Source: Flavobacteriia bacterium (GTDB taxonomy: Bacteria; Bacteroidota; Bacteroidia; Flavobacteriales; Flavobacteriaceae). Taken from it: a stretch of 63,225 bases of DNA. The translations under genes and the position numbers were made by a program. The notes beneath the pieces were generated by a model. The model saw only the letters and a list, made by a program, of their open reading frames with translations, did no database searches and was not told the origin of the DNA. Of the stretch, positions 43,401 through 52,132 are shown in pieces. The stretch is taken from assembly GCA_004293045.1 (NCBI GenBank), contig RDXY01000009.1, positions 1 to 63,225 of the forward strand. Direction: 5' to 3'. Each line of letters opens with the position of its first letter. The first letter of the stretch is position 1.

Positions 43401-44564
43401 ATGTTTCCAAAAGTAATTTTAAAATCAGGTAAAGAAAAATCTATTCAACGTCGTCATCCTTGGATTTTTAGCGGTGCGGTGTATGGCGTGAGTCGTGAAA
43501 TTCACGACGGCGAAATGGTAGACGTAGTCGATTCACAAAACAATCCTTTAGGAACAGGATATTTCAGCGACAAAGGAAGTATCGTAGTTCGAATTTTAAC
43601 TTTCGGCGATGAAACTTTTTCTGAAAACTTTTGGGCAACCAAATTACAATCAGCTTGGTATTTACGCACTCAACTATTAGATTTTGAAGTTACCAATGCG
43701 TTCCGAGTGATTCACGGAGAAGGCGATGGCATTTCGGGGTTAATTATTGATTATTATGATAAAAACTGGGTCATTCAAGCGCATTCAACAGGAATTTTTC
43801 TTCAAATGGAGCAAATTGCTGAAGCCATAAAATCGAATTTTTCCGAGTATTGCGAAACCATTTATTGTAAAAGTGCAGGAACATTACCAAATACAGGAAC
43901 CGATTATTTTTTATTCGGAAATAAAGTCGAAACAATTGCTAAAGAGAACCACATTTTGTTTTCTGTAAATTGGGTAGAAGGTCAAAAAACAGGCTTCTTT
44001 TTAGACCAACGCGAAAACCGAAAATTATTAGGCGAATTCTCCAAAGGCAAAAAAGTACTAAACACCTTTTGCTACACAGGCGGATTTTCTATTTACGCGA
44101 TGAACGCTGGAGCGGAATTAGTAACTTCAGTAGATATTTCTCAAAAAGCAGTGGATTTAGCAGCCAGTAATATGGAATTGAATTTTCCAAAAGCCAACCA
44201 TACCGCAGTAGCTGATGACGTGTTCAACTTTATGAAAGAACACACGCAACACTATGATGTTATTGTTTTAGACCCTCCTGCATTTGCAAAAAGCATCAAA
44301 AGCAAACATACCGCAACGCAAGCCTACAAACGTTTAAACATAGCAGGTTTAAAAGCCTTAGCGCCAAACGGAATTTTGTTTACCTTCTCCTGCTCGCAAG
44401 TAATTGACGATGTGTTGTTTTACAATACCGTTGCCGCAGCAGCCATAGAAACCGGAAGAAACATCAGAGTATTACATAAATTAGAACAAGGCCCAGACCA
44501 TCCTACAAATATTTACCACCCCGAAGGACATTATTTGAAAGGATTGGTTTTGTTTGTGGAGTAG
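43401..44564 (+). CDS. Class I SAM-dependent rRNA methyltransferase (RlmI-like)
   Basis: A 387-residue protein with an N-terminal PUA domain (SIQRRHPWIFSGAVYG) and a Rossmann methyltransferase domain. Motifs are KTGFFLDQRENRKLLGEF, the SAM loop NTFCYTGGFSIYAM, and the catalytic-region DPPAFAKS. The family contains RlmI, which makes m5C1962 in 23S rRNA. Substrate site in this organism is inferred. The last HPEGHYLKGLVL segment is typical of the family. Confidence 0.9.
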   Translation: MFPKVILKSGKEKSIQRRHPWIFSGAVYGVSREIHDGEMVDVVDSQNNPLGTGYFSDKGSIVVRILTFGDETFSENFWATKLQSAWYLRTQLLDFEVTNAFRVIHGEGDGISGLIIDYYDKNWVIQAHSTGIFLQMEQIAEAIKSNFSEYCETIYCKSAGTLPNTGTDYFLFGNKVETIAKENHILFSVNWVEGQKTGFFLDQRENRKLLGEFSKGKKVLNTFCYTGGFSIYAMNAGAELVTSVDISQKAVDLAASNMELNFPKANHTAVADDVFNFMKEHTQHYDVIVLDPPAFAKSIKSKHTATQAYKRLNIAGLKALAPNGILFTFSCSQVIDDVLFYNTVAAAAIETGRNIRVLHKLEQGPDHPTNIYHPEGHYLKGLVLFVE

Positions 44565-44718
44565 GTTTTGGCTATTATTTATAAAACAAACACCTACAAG
44601 GTTATTAACTAAGTAGGAGAGTAAAAAATACTTTTCCTCATCAAGTATTAATTTTTTCAATTGAAAGAAAGCGTTTGATTATAATTTTTATTATATTGCT
44701 TATCAAATCTTTTGCCCT

Positions 44719-45876
44719 ATGAAACGGTTACTTACCTTCTTTAAATGGTTTTTTATAAGCTGTGTTGGCTTTATTCTTATCTTGTATATGTTTGATGTAG
44801 ATTACTTGCTTCGTGCCGTAAAAACCATTTATTTAAAAGGACATACCACTGCGTTTTTAGAAGATTATAAAGAATTTCCAAACCGTACCATTCAAAAAGG
44901 AATAGCACAACCTTGGGCGGTTTCTAAAGATTACAATAGCGTTCCGGCTACTGACAAATTAAACACGACTCATAAAAACTTACAAACGGTTGCATTTCTT
45001 ATCATAAAAAAGGATAGTATTTGGCATGAAAGTTATTTTGATGGGTATTCCGCTACGTCTAAAAGCAATTCTTTTTCCATAGCAAAAAGTATTGTTTCGG
45101 CTGCTTTAGGTAAAGCCATACAGCAAGGAAAAATTACAAGTTTAGATCAAAAAGTCACCGATTTTTTCCCAAAATTAAAAGGCAAATTTGCCAAAGAAGT
45201 TACCGTAGGCGACTTGTCTTCTATGGCCTCTGGTTTAAGTTGGGACGAAAAATACTACAGTCCGTTTTCTATTGTAACTCGTGCCTATTTTGATGATCAA
45301 TTAAAAGAAGTTATTTTAGGTTTGAGCATCCAAGACAAACCAGGGCAAAAATTTAATTATTTAAGCGGCGCCACACAATTATTGGCTATGTGTATTGAAA
45401 AAGCTACAGGAACGTACCTTTCTAATTATGTGTCTGAGCATTTTTGGAAACCTATGGGTGCTGAAAATGATGCCCTTTGGCAATTAGATGCCGCCGATTT
45501 CGGCATTGAAAAGGCGTATTGTTGTATCGCTAGTAATGCCCGAGATTTTGCTCGTTTTGGAAAACTATACAAACAAAAGGGGGTTTGGAATGGCAAGCAA
45601 ATTTTAGAGCGTTCGTTTGTGGAAAAATCATTACAACCGCGATTTTCCGATAGTCCGGAATATGGTTATGGGTGGTGGTTGCATCAAATAAATGGTAAGA
45701 AAATATATTACATGCGAGGTCATTTGGGGCAATTTGTGATAGTACTTCCAGAGGACGATGTTATTATTGTTCGATTGGGACATTTAAAAGGCAAACAAAC
45801 GACAACTGATCCACATAGTAACGATTTGTACGTGTATGTAGAAGAAGCTTTAAAAATGATTAATAAAAAGAAATAG
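44719..45876 (+). CDS. Serine hydrolase, class C beta-lactamase-like
   Basis: A 385-residue protein with an N-terminal transmembrane or signal helix (about 8-25) and a beta-lactamase/DD-peptidase fold. The catalytic Ser-x-x-Lys is in SNSFSIAKSIVS, the second motif is YLSGATQLLAM (Tyr, with Ser rather than Asn at the third place), and the third is RGHLGQFV, where His replaces the usual Lys. Such enzymes act as esterases or amidases in the envelope. The 154 bases upstream contain no gene and no clear promoter. It is 2 bases before the exonuclease gene. Confidence 0.82.
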   Translation: MKRLLTFFKWFFISCVGFILILYMFDVDYLLRAVKTIYLKGHTTAFLEDYKEFPNRTIQKGIAQPWAVSKDYNSVPATDKLNTTHKNLQTVAFLIIKKDSIWHESYFDGYSATSKSNSFSIAKSIVSAALGKAIQQGKITSLDQKVTDFFPKLKGKFAKEVTVGDLSSMASGLSWDEKYYSPFSIVTRAYFDDQLKEVILGLSIQDKPGQKFNYLSGATQLLAMCIEKATGTYLSNYVSEHFWKPMGAENDALWQLDAADFGIEKAYCCIASNARDFARFGKLYKQKGVWNGKQILERSFVEKSLQPRFSDSPEYGYGWWLHQINGKKIYYMRGHLGQFVIVLPEDDVIIVRLGHLKGKQTTTDPHSNDLYVYVEEALKMINKKK

Positions 45877-45878
45877 AT

Positions 45879-46592
45879 ATGCTAAACAACATTCAATTAG
45901 ACAATATTTTATTTTTAGATATTGAAACGGTTCCAGAAACAGAACATTTTTCGGATTTAGACTCCGATTTTCAAGAACTTTTTGCACAAAAAACGCAATA
46001 CCAAAGAAAAGAAGACGTTTCTCCAGAAGAATTTTACGAAAGAGCCGGTATTTGGGCCGAATTCGGTAAAATAATTTGCATTTCTGTAGGCTATTTTACA
46101 CAAAAAAATGGCGAAAGACAGTTTAGAGTCACCACGTTTCAAGGAGATGAAGAACGTTTGTTATTGGATTTTTCTAATCTAATAAACAATCATTTTAATT
46201 TGCCACAACACGTCATGTGCGGACATAATGTAAAAGAATTTGATTTTCCTTTTATCGCACGACGTATGTTAATTCACGGAATAAAAATTCCAGATAAATT
46301 AAATTTAATGGGCAAAAAACCATGGGAAGTACCGCATTTAGATACGTTAGAATTATGGAAATTTGGCGATTATAAACATTTTACCTCATTGAAACTATTA
46401 ACGAAAGTGTTGGGGGTTCCTTCGCCAAAAGATGATATTGATGGAAGTGAAGTGGCTAAAGTTTTCTATAAGGATAAAGATATTGATCGAATTGCAACCT
46501 ATTGCGAAAAAGATGTAATAGCAGTAGCGCAAATTATATTGAAGTTGCGACTGCAAAAATTATTAACTTCAGATGAAATTTTGAAAGTGTAA
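45879..46592 (+). CDS. 3'-5' exonuclease, DNA polymerase B exonuclease-like
   Basis: A 237-residue DEDD-type exonuclease. Exo I is FLDIETVPETE, Exo II is HNVKEFDFPFIARRM, and Exo III is TYCEKDVIAVAQI, placing it in the PF10108-type family found with DNA polymerase B. Substrate is unknown; no polymerase is adjacent. A strong terminator follows. Confidence 0.85.
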   Translation: MLNNIQLDNILFLDIETVPETEHFSDLDSDFQELFAQKTQYQRKEDVSPEEFYERAGIWAEFGKIICISVGYFTQKNGERQFRVTTFQGDEERLLLDFSNLINNHFNLPQHVMCGHNVKEFDFPFIARRMLIHGIKIPDKLNLMGKKPWEVPHLDTLELWKFGDYKHFTSLKLLTKVLGVPSPKDDIDGSEVAKVFYKDKDIDRIATYCEKDVIAVAQIILKLRLQKLLTSDEILKV

Positions 46593-46597
46593 GGCAT

Positions 46598-46629
46598 AAA
46601 AAAACCACGTATATATTACGTGGTTTTTT
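46598..46629. terminator. Bidirectional terminator
   Basis: Seven A and CCACGTA, loop TATAT, TACGTGG and six T, between the convergent exonuclease and MORN protein genes. Confidence 0.88.
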
Positions 46630-46646
46630 ATTTTTTAATTGCTTTT

Positions 46647-46997
46647 TTAGTTTCCTGCTAAAGCATTGGTGCTAAATTTTTTCACATCAGAAACGGCGTT
46701 ATCTGTATAAACTACGGCGTTTAATGCTTTTGTAGTATAAAAATTCCAAAGACCCGATTTTTTACCTTGTTCAAAAGAACCTTCCGAAACTAAATTTCCT
46801 GTTTCGTCATAAGATTTCCATAAACCAGCTGCTTTTCCATCAATATAATTTCCTTGGTGCATTACTTTACCGTTAGAATGATAATATGTTACTTTTACTG
46901 TGTTTTCAGAAATTTGTTCTCCAACTGGCTCAGTTTCTTGAGCAAAACCGAAAGAAGTAAACAAAATTAAACCAAAAATAAGTGCTAAATTTTTCAT
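46647..46997 (-). CDS. Secreted MORN-repeat (YwqK-like) protein
   Basis: A 116-residue protein from the ATG at 46997 with a signal peptide (MKNLALIFGLILFTSFGFAQ, cut after AQ). It has MORN-type repeats, VTYYHSNGKVMHQGNYIDGK and ENGNLVSEG-like SYDETGNLVSEGSFEQGKKSG. Databases call such proteins YwqK family antitoxin, but nothing here suggests a toxin pair. It may act as a small envelope scaffold. A longer reading frame upstream would hide the signal peptide. Downstream of it is a shared terminator. Confidence 0.8.
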   Translation of the reverse strand: MKNLALIFGLILFTSFGFAQETEPVGEQISENTVKVTYYHSNGKVMHQGNYIDGKAAGLWKSYDETGNLVSEGSFEQGKKSGLWNFYTTKALNAVVYTDNAVSDVKKFSTNALAGN

Positions 46998-47101
46998 AAT
47001 TATAGGTGTTATGATTAATAATGATGTAAACCTACAACATGTTTTTACAATAACCAAACAAAAACTTAACAATTTGGTAACATTGGAAAAAAGAACATAA
47101 A

Positions 47102-47128
47102 AAAAGCGATCTATTTTAGATCGCTTTT
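47102..47128 (-). terminator. Terminator after the TonB receptor operon
   Basis: AAAAGCGATCTA pairs with TAGATCGCTTTT around a short T loop; the minus strand has a following U tract. It lies 22 bases after the stop codon of the beta-helix lipoprotein gene. Confidence 0.82.
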
Positions 47129-47149
47129 AAAATTTATTTTTGGTTATTC

Positions 47150-48352
47150 TTATTGTAATAAAGTAGCTCCGTTTACTGTTGACCATGCACCATTTGTTAA
47201 TGATGCCCCAGTAGCAGTTGTACTAGTTGTCCAGTTTGTAGTTGGAGCAAAACTTGTAGCAGACATTGTAAATGTGTTAGCTCCAGAGATAAATAAATTA
47301 TCTGTATTAGTAATTTTTACATCAGTTAATTTGATTTTACCACCACCAACTTGACTGTTGTAAGTAATTAAATCTAATATTTGAATAGCACCACCATTTA
47401 CAGCCGTAGGTGTAGTTTGATTTTTGTAACCATCGATAACAATATTGCTGTAGTAACCATTACCATGCTTTTTAAATTGAATAGCATCCAATTGTACTTC
47501 ACTTTGCGCTTCTGTAATAGTGCCAACTTGTCTTTTTAAAGTAATATTTGAAACAACAGGCCAAAACGCATTATCAACACTCTTAGCTTCAGCTTCGATA
47601 CCATAATTACCTTTTACTGTTTGGTAAGCATACCAGTTAGTGTTATCTTGCCCTCTCCAACCATCTTGCCAATCAAAAGCGTCATCAGAGTTTCCGTAAG
47701 AAATTGCATTTTTTAAGCTAGCAGTTCCACCGTAAAATTCAAAACCATCATCATTTCCTTTATAAGAAACTAAGTTTTCTAAAGTTGTACCTGAACCTAC
47801 AGAATAAAATGAAAAACCATTGTGCTCTTTATTATTAGTTGTAATTACTTTACCAGCATATTCTACTCTTACATATTTTAAAGACCCCCCATTATGAGTT
47901 GGGTTTGATCCTCCATAAGTTTTTGTTAAACCATCTTCAGATATAGCTGTTTGAGGAGTTGGATTTGTTGCAGAATTTACAATTGGCGCATCGCCATACA
48001 TAATAATTCCTGCCCAGTCACCTGGAGTTTTTTGAATTGTTGTAAATACAATTGGTTCTGAAGCAGTACCATTTGCAATCAATTTTCCTCCGTTTAAAAC
48101 GATTAATCCGTTTTCACCTGTAGTTGCGTCAGAAGTAATTGTTGAACCCGCTTCGAATGTTACAGTTACTCCGGCTGGAATTTGTACCATTCCTTTTAAA
48201 GTATAATTACCAAAAGCATAAGTTGTATTAGCGGTAAAGTTACCAGTAATTTCTCCAGTTGCTGGAGTTCTAACAGGAGTTTCATCTTCATTATCTGAAC
48301 AACCTGTAAATATTGATGCCAAGATTGCAAGGCTAAATACTAATTTTTTCAT
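47150..48352 (-). CDS. Lipoprotein with beta-helix-like domain, partner of the TonB receptor
   Basis: A 400-residue lipoprotein (MKKLVFSLAILASIFTGCSDN, cysteine at 18). The mature part is rich in Thr, Asn and Gly with a repeated strand pattern: NYTLKGMVQIPAGVTVTFEAG, GLIVLNGGKLIANGTASEP, TLENLVSYKGNDDGFEFYGG and SLKNAISYGNSDDAFDWQDG. The last two are successive turns with a conserved NDD motif, suggesting a right-handed parallel beta-helix with possible calcium sites. Ligand is unknown. It lies 96 bases after the TonB receptor on the same strand and is probably the surface-exposed accessory protein in a pair without SusD. Confidence 0.75.
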   Translation of the reverse strand: MKKLVFSLAILASIFTGCSDNEDETPVRTPATGEITGNFTANTTYAFGNYTLKGMVQIPAGVTVTFEAGSTITSDATTGENGLIVLNGGKLIANGTASEPIVFTTIQKTPGDWAGIIMYGDAPIVNSATNPTPQTAISEDGLTKTYGGSNPTHNGGSLKYVRVEYAGKVITTNNKEHNGFSFYSVGSGTTLENLVSYKGNDDGFEFYGGTASLKNAISYGNSDDAFDWQDGWRGQDNTNWYAYQTVKGNYGIEAEAKSVDNAFWPVVSNITLKRQVGTITEAQSEVQLDAIQFKKHGNGYYSNIVIDGYKNQTTPTAVNGGAIQILDLITYNSQVGGGKIKLTDVKITNTDNLFISGANTFTMSATSFAPTTNWTTSTTATGASLTNGAWSTVNGATLLQ

Positions 48353-48448
48353 TGTGATTTAGTTTATTATTTTATACAAATATATTTGGTATTCTTTAAT
48401 TAAAAGTGATTTTAAAATCAATAAAACATTAAATAAATGTTATGTATT

Positions 48449-51244
48449 TTAGAATGTATAACCTAAATTGAAGGAGAAACCAACACCTCTTTTAAAATCT
48501 CTAATTGTTAAGTCAGATTCAGTTATGTTAATTTTACTTTTTCCTCCTAATTCAATTTGATATAATGGGTTTAAAATGTTATCAGCAGATAATTTTAAGT
48601 CCCAATTTTTACCAATTTTATTACCCCATACAAAATCTAATTTACTAAAAGGCATTTCATAATAATTATCTAAACCGTTTGTCCCAACGGCGAATATTCT
48701 TTTTCCGTAAACATTGTAAACAACAGTCATGGTATTTTTCCAATTTTTATTGAAATCAAATTCATATTTTAAATCGGCATTAATAATCCATGGTGAAGCA
48801 CCTTGAAGTTTTCTAGATGGATTTGCATCAACAGCAATTGTTTCAGAACTATTTACGGTATTAATATTTACTTTAGAATACATTAAAGTAGTATTTAACC
48901 CGAATGATAAATCTTGTAATGATTTAGAAATTTTTTCTAATTGGAATAAAATTTCAATCTCTGCACCAAACACTACTGCTTTCTTAGAATTGTCATATGA
49001 TATAATTTGACCACCACTCCCTGCAGAAGGTATAAATACTCTTTCAATTGGATTTTGAATAAATTTTGAAAAAGCACCAACTACAAATAATTCTTTAGCT
49101 GTTGGGAAAATTTCATATTTTAAATCAAAATTAATATTTTCACTATTTTTAATATTTGTATTTCCTTGTTCGATAGTTCCATCAGGATTCACAAACTCTA
49201 AAGGATACGCCTCCATAATTACTGGTCTTGTTATTGTTTTAGACCCAGCAAATCTTACATTACTATTTTCATTTAATGCATATTTTACATTTAACGATGG
49301 TAAGATATTAATTTTATTAACTTTTTTAGTGATAAAAGGATCATCAAAACTTCCAGATTCTTTGTATTTAGTTTGTCTGTTTGTTTGTTCTGCGCGTGCA
49401 CCAAAATTTAAATCAACCTTTTCTCCAAATTTCCAAGCCAAATCAAAATACCCGGCATTTACTACTTCATTTAATTTTGTTTTGTAAGTTGAATTGGTTC
49501 CTTCGTTATAAGTAAAATTACTATTCCCTAATTCATTAGTTAGAGTAGCGTCGGGTGTATTTGTTTGAAAAGTAACCCCTCCATTTGAAGACGGTGTTGG
49601 AGTTGAAACCAAAAATCTAAAAGAAGATTCTACACTGTTTACATATCCATTATAACCAACGGTTAATTTGTTAGATTTTTCAAGGTCTTCATTTCCAAAT
49701 TTCCAAGAATATTCTAATAACCCTGAAGCATGATATTTTCCATCAAAGTTTAAAAATTGTCTAAAAATACTGTTTCCAGAATAACTTATAGCAGTTTGAT
49801 TCTCGTTAATCTTTACTCCTTTAAATGATTTTCTATCTGGTAATTGGTAATTGGTAGTTGTAAATGAACCTCCAGCTTTTAAATTATGTCTTTCGTTATT
49901 ACTTAATTTATAATTACCAAATAGTTGCGTGTTCAAATAATCTGTTTCTTCTAATTCGTTAATTCTTATAAAAGCATTAGTATTAACAGTAGTACCATTT
50001 GTAGAACCAGTTTGATCTTGAATTGTATTATTAGTTGTTTTTAAATAAAAAGTATTTGAAGTTAAGTTTAACCTATCTGTTTTATAATTTAATGCCACTA
50101 AAGCAGATCCGTTTGTAGAATATTTATATTGTTTAAAATATAAATTATTGTCATAGTTACCTTGAGCAGTATTAAATAAACGATTTACACCTTCTCTAAC
50201 TTGAAATTTATTATCAAAATTCAAAGACAATAAATATTTAAAAACGTTTTTGTTTTTACCAATATTGAATTTTTCATTGTGAGTAATACCTATGCTTGTA
50301 TTTAATGGTGAATTTGAACTTTCTACATCAAAACCAGAACCAAAACTATTTTTAGCTTGTGTTGGTGTTATCGTTAAAGCTGACGGGCTGTTTCCGAAAA
50401 TTTTAGGTAAATCTCTTTCATTTCCAGAAAAACCAAAGAAATCACTTGTTTCTTTAGCGTCTTTAGACATTAAAAATTTACTAAAATTATTATTAGTTGT
50501 ATAACCTGCACCAATATTAAGTTTAGTTTGACTTTTTTCGCCTGTAGAGGTTAGTATATTGAATGTTCCACCTGCAAAATCACCATATAAATTTGTATTG
50601 AATGTTTTATACGTTTCAATAATACCAACAATATCAGTTGGAAAAATATCTAAAGGAATAATCTTTTTAAATGGATTATTTGAAGGTACAATTAATCCAT
50701 TAATTAATAAATTATTATATCTGTCTTCTAATCCTCTAACAAAAATTCCTCTTCCATCAACTTTTGAAATACCAGTTACTTTAGTTAAACCTTCTTCCAC
50801 GTCACTAATCCCTTTACGAGACATTTCTTGGGCACCAATACTTTGTTTTATTTCAACAGCTTTTTGTTGTTCTTTCAACAAAGCCGTTTCTTTGGTTTTA
50901 TTTGTAGAACCTTTAATTACAATCCCTTCAATACTATTTGAATTTTCTTGTAAGGCTACATTTTCAGTAATCGATTCATCTGCAGCTACAGTAATAACTT
51001 TTTCAAAAGTTTTATACCCTATAAAAGCATATACGATTGTATATTTTCCTGGTTTCATAGCAATTTCATAATTACCATTAATGTCAGATTCCGCATTTAT
51101 CATGGTTCCTTTTAGGGAAACTGAAACAAAACTTACAGGTTGTTTGCTGTCTTTGTCTGTAATTATACCACTAACTTTAGCAGTGTTTTGAGCGAAAGTG
51201 ATTATTGTAAAGAATAATCCAATAAGTAGAAATTTTAATTTCAT
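48449..51244 (-). CDS. TonB-dependent outer-membrane receptor with carboxypeptidase-like N-domain
   Basis: A 931-residue outer-membrane protein. Order: signal peptide to about 18 (ITFAQ), a carboxypeptidase-regulatory-like beta domain (about 22-105, GIITDKDSKQPVSFVSV), a plug domain with EEGLTKVTGISKVDGRGIFV and GLEDRYNNLLINGL, and a 22-strand barrel ending FSFNLGYTF. Such receptors import ligands too large for porins. No SusD is present; the beta-helix lipoprotein at 47150 takes that place. It is divergent from the PhoB-like regulator, with a Pho-box-like repeat in between. Confidence 0.92.
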   Translation of the reverse strand: MKLKFLLIGLFFTIITFAQNTAKVSGIITDKDSKQPVSFVSVSLKGTMINAESDINGNYEIAMKPGKYTIVYAFIGYKTFEKVITVAADESITENVALQENSNSIEGIVIKGSTNKTKETALLKEQQKAVEIKQSIGAQEMSRKGISDVEEGLTKVTGISKVDGRGIFVRGLEDRYNNLLINGLIVPSNNPFKKIIPLDIFPTDIVGIIETYKTFNTNLYGDFAGGTFNILTSTGEKSQTKLNIGAGYTTNNNFSKFLMSKDAKETSDFFGFSGNERDLPKIFGNSPSALTITPTQAKNSFGSGFDVESSNSPLNTSIGITHNEKFNIGKNKNVFKYLLSLNFDNKFQVREGVNRLFNTAQGNYDNNLYFKQYKYSTNGSALVALNYKTDRLNLTSNTFYLKTTNNTIQDQTGSTNGTTVNTNAFIRINELEETDYLNTQLFGNYKLSNNERHNLKAGGSFTTTNYQLPDRKSFKGVKINENQTAISYSGNSIFRQFLNFDGKYHASGLLEYSWKFGNEDLEKSNKLTVGYNGYVNSVESSFRFLVSTPTPSSNGGVTFQTNTPDATLTNELGNSNFTYNEGTNSTYKTKLNEVVNAGYFDLAWKFGEKVDLNFGARAEQTNRQTKYKESGSFDDPFITKKVNKINILPSLNVKYALNENSNVRFAGSKTITRPVIMEAYPLEFVNPDGTIEQGNTNIKNSENINFDLKYEIFPTAKELFVVGAFSKFIQNPIERVFIPSAGSGGQIISYDNSKKAVVFGAEIEILFQLEKISKSLQDLSFGLNTTLMYSKVNINTVNSSETIAVDANPSRKLQGASPWIINADLKYEFDFNKNWKNTMTVVYNVYGKRIFAVGTNGLDNYYEMPFSKLDFVWGNKIGKNWDLKLSADNILNPLYQIELGGKSKINITESDLTIRDFKRGVGFSFNLGYTF

Positions 51245-51266
51245 GAGTTTGTGTTTATTTTTGATG

Positions 51267-51274
51267 CAAAAATA
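51267..51274 (-). promoter_or_regulatory. -7 box of the TonB receptor gene
   Basis: The minus strand reads TATTTTTG, 22 bases before the start codon. A TTAACA half site (51290-51295 on the minus strand) sits about 16 bases further upstream, where the -33 element would be; this suggests an activator-dependent promoter. Confidence 0.55.
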
Positions 51275-51328
51275 GAACTACCTTAGTTATGTTAAGGTTA
51301 CTTAGAAGTTATTTATTAGTTTACATAT

Positions 51329-51345
51329 TGTTAAGATAATGTTAA
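51329..51345 (-). promoter_or_regulatory. Candidate PhoB/PhoP box
   Basis: The minus strand reads TTAACA-TTATC-TTAACA, two identical 6-mers with an 11-base period. This equals the PhoP-box pattern known from Bacillus (TTAACA with 4-6 spacing) and suits an OmpR/PhoB-family dimer. It lies between the TonB receptor and the PhoB-like regulator. Confidence 0.55.
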
Positions 51346-51436
51346 CAAATTAAATAATAGTAAAGAAGTATTTTTTGTCATTTTTATATATAATTTTACA
51401 AAAGTTTAATTTTTTAAATTACTTTTATACTCTGTT

Positions 51437-52132
51437 ATGAAGAAAAATGAAATAAAAATATTGTTGGTTGATGATGAGCCAGATATTCTAGAAATAGTGG
51501 GTTATAATTTAGAGCAAGCAGGCTATCATGTTACCAAAGCAGAAAACGGTAAAGAGGCGGTTAAACTAGCTATAAAAGTAAAACCACATCTAATTATTAT
51601 GGATGTAATGATGCCAGAAATGGACGGAATGGAAGCGTGTGAAAAAATTAGAGAAATCCCAGAATTAAAAGATACGATTATTACTTTTCTTACCGCTAGA
51701 AGCGAAGACTATTCGCAAGTGGCTGGTTTTGAAGTTGGTGCCGACGATTATATTGCGAAACCTATCAAACCAAAGTTATTAGTGAGCAAGGTAAAAGGCT
51801 TATTACGCAGACTTAAAGAAGAAAAATTAGAAAATTCTGAAACGTTAACGGTTGGTAATTTAAAAATTAACCGCGAAGAATATAAAATTATTAAAGACGG
51901 AATCACTATTGTTTTACCAAGAAAAGAATTTGAACTTTTATATTTATTAGCTTCAAAACCTGGAAAAGTCTTCACCAGAGCCGAAATTTTAGATAAAGTT
52001 TGGGGAAATGAAGTCATTGTAGGCGGAAGAACTATAGATGTTCACATCAGAAAACTTAGAGAAAAAATTGACGAAGATGTATTTAAAACCATCAAAGGAG
52101 TGGGATACAAAATTGAATTAAATGGCGATTAG
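51437..52132 (+). CDS. Response regulator, PhoB/OmpR family
   Basis: A 231-residue DNA-binding regulator. The receiver domain has the acidic pair in LVDDEPD, phosphoacceptor Asp56 in LIIMDVMMPEMDG, the switch Thr in TFLTAR and Lys in IAKPIKP. The C-terminal winged helix carries LPRKEFELLYLLASKPGKVF and GRTIDVHIRKLREKI. The histidine kinase gene overlaps its end by 11 bases. The best functional guess is a phosphate-starvation regulator. Confidence 0.9.
   Translation: MKKNEIKILLVDDEPDILEIVGYNLEQAGYHVTKAENGKEAVKLAIKVKPHLIIMDVMMPEMDGMEACEKIREIPELKDTIITFLTARSEDYSQVAGFEVGADDYIAKPIKPKLLVSKVKGLLRRLKEEKLENSETLTVGNLKINREEYKIIKDGITIVLPRKEFELLYLLASKPGKVFTRAEILDKVWGNEVIVGGRTIDVHIRKLREKIDEDVFKTIKGVGYKIELNGD

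Noticed and set aside
44719..45876. True AmpC-type beta-lactamase
   Set aside because: The second motif is YLS and not YxN, and the third motif has HLG in place of KTG, so it fits the broader serine hydrolase family better.
46647..46997. Toxin-antitoxin system for the YwqK-like protein
   Set aside because: The name comes from database labels for MORN proteins. It has a signal peptide, and no toxin-like gene lies beside it.
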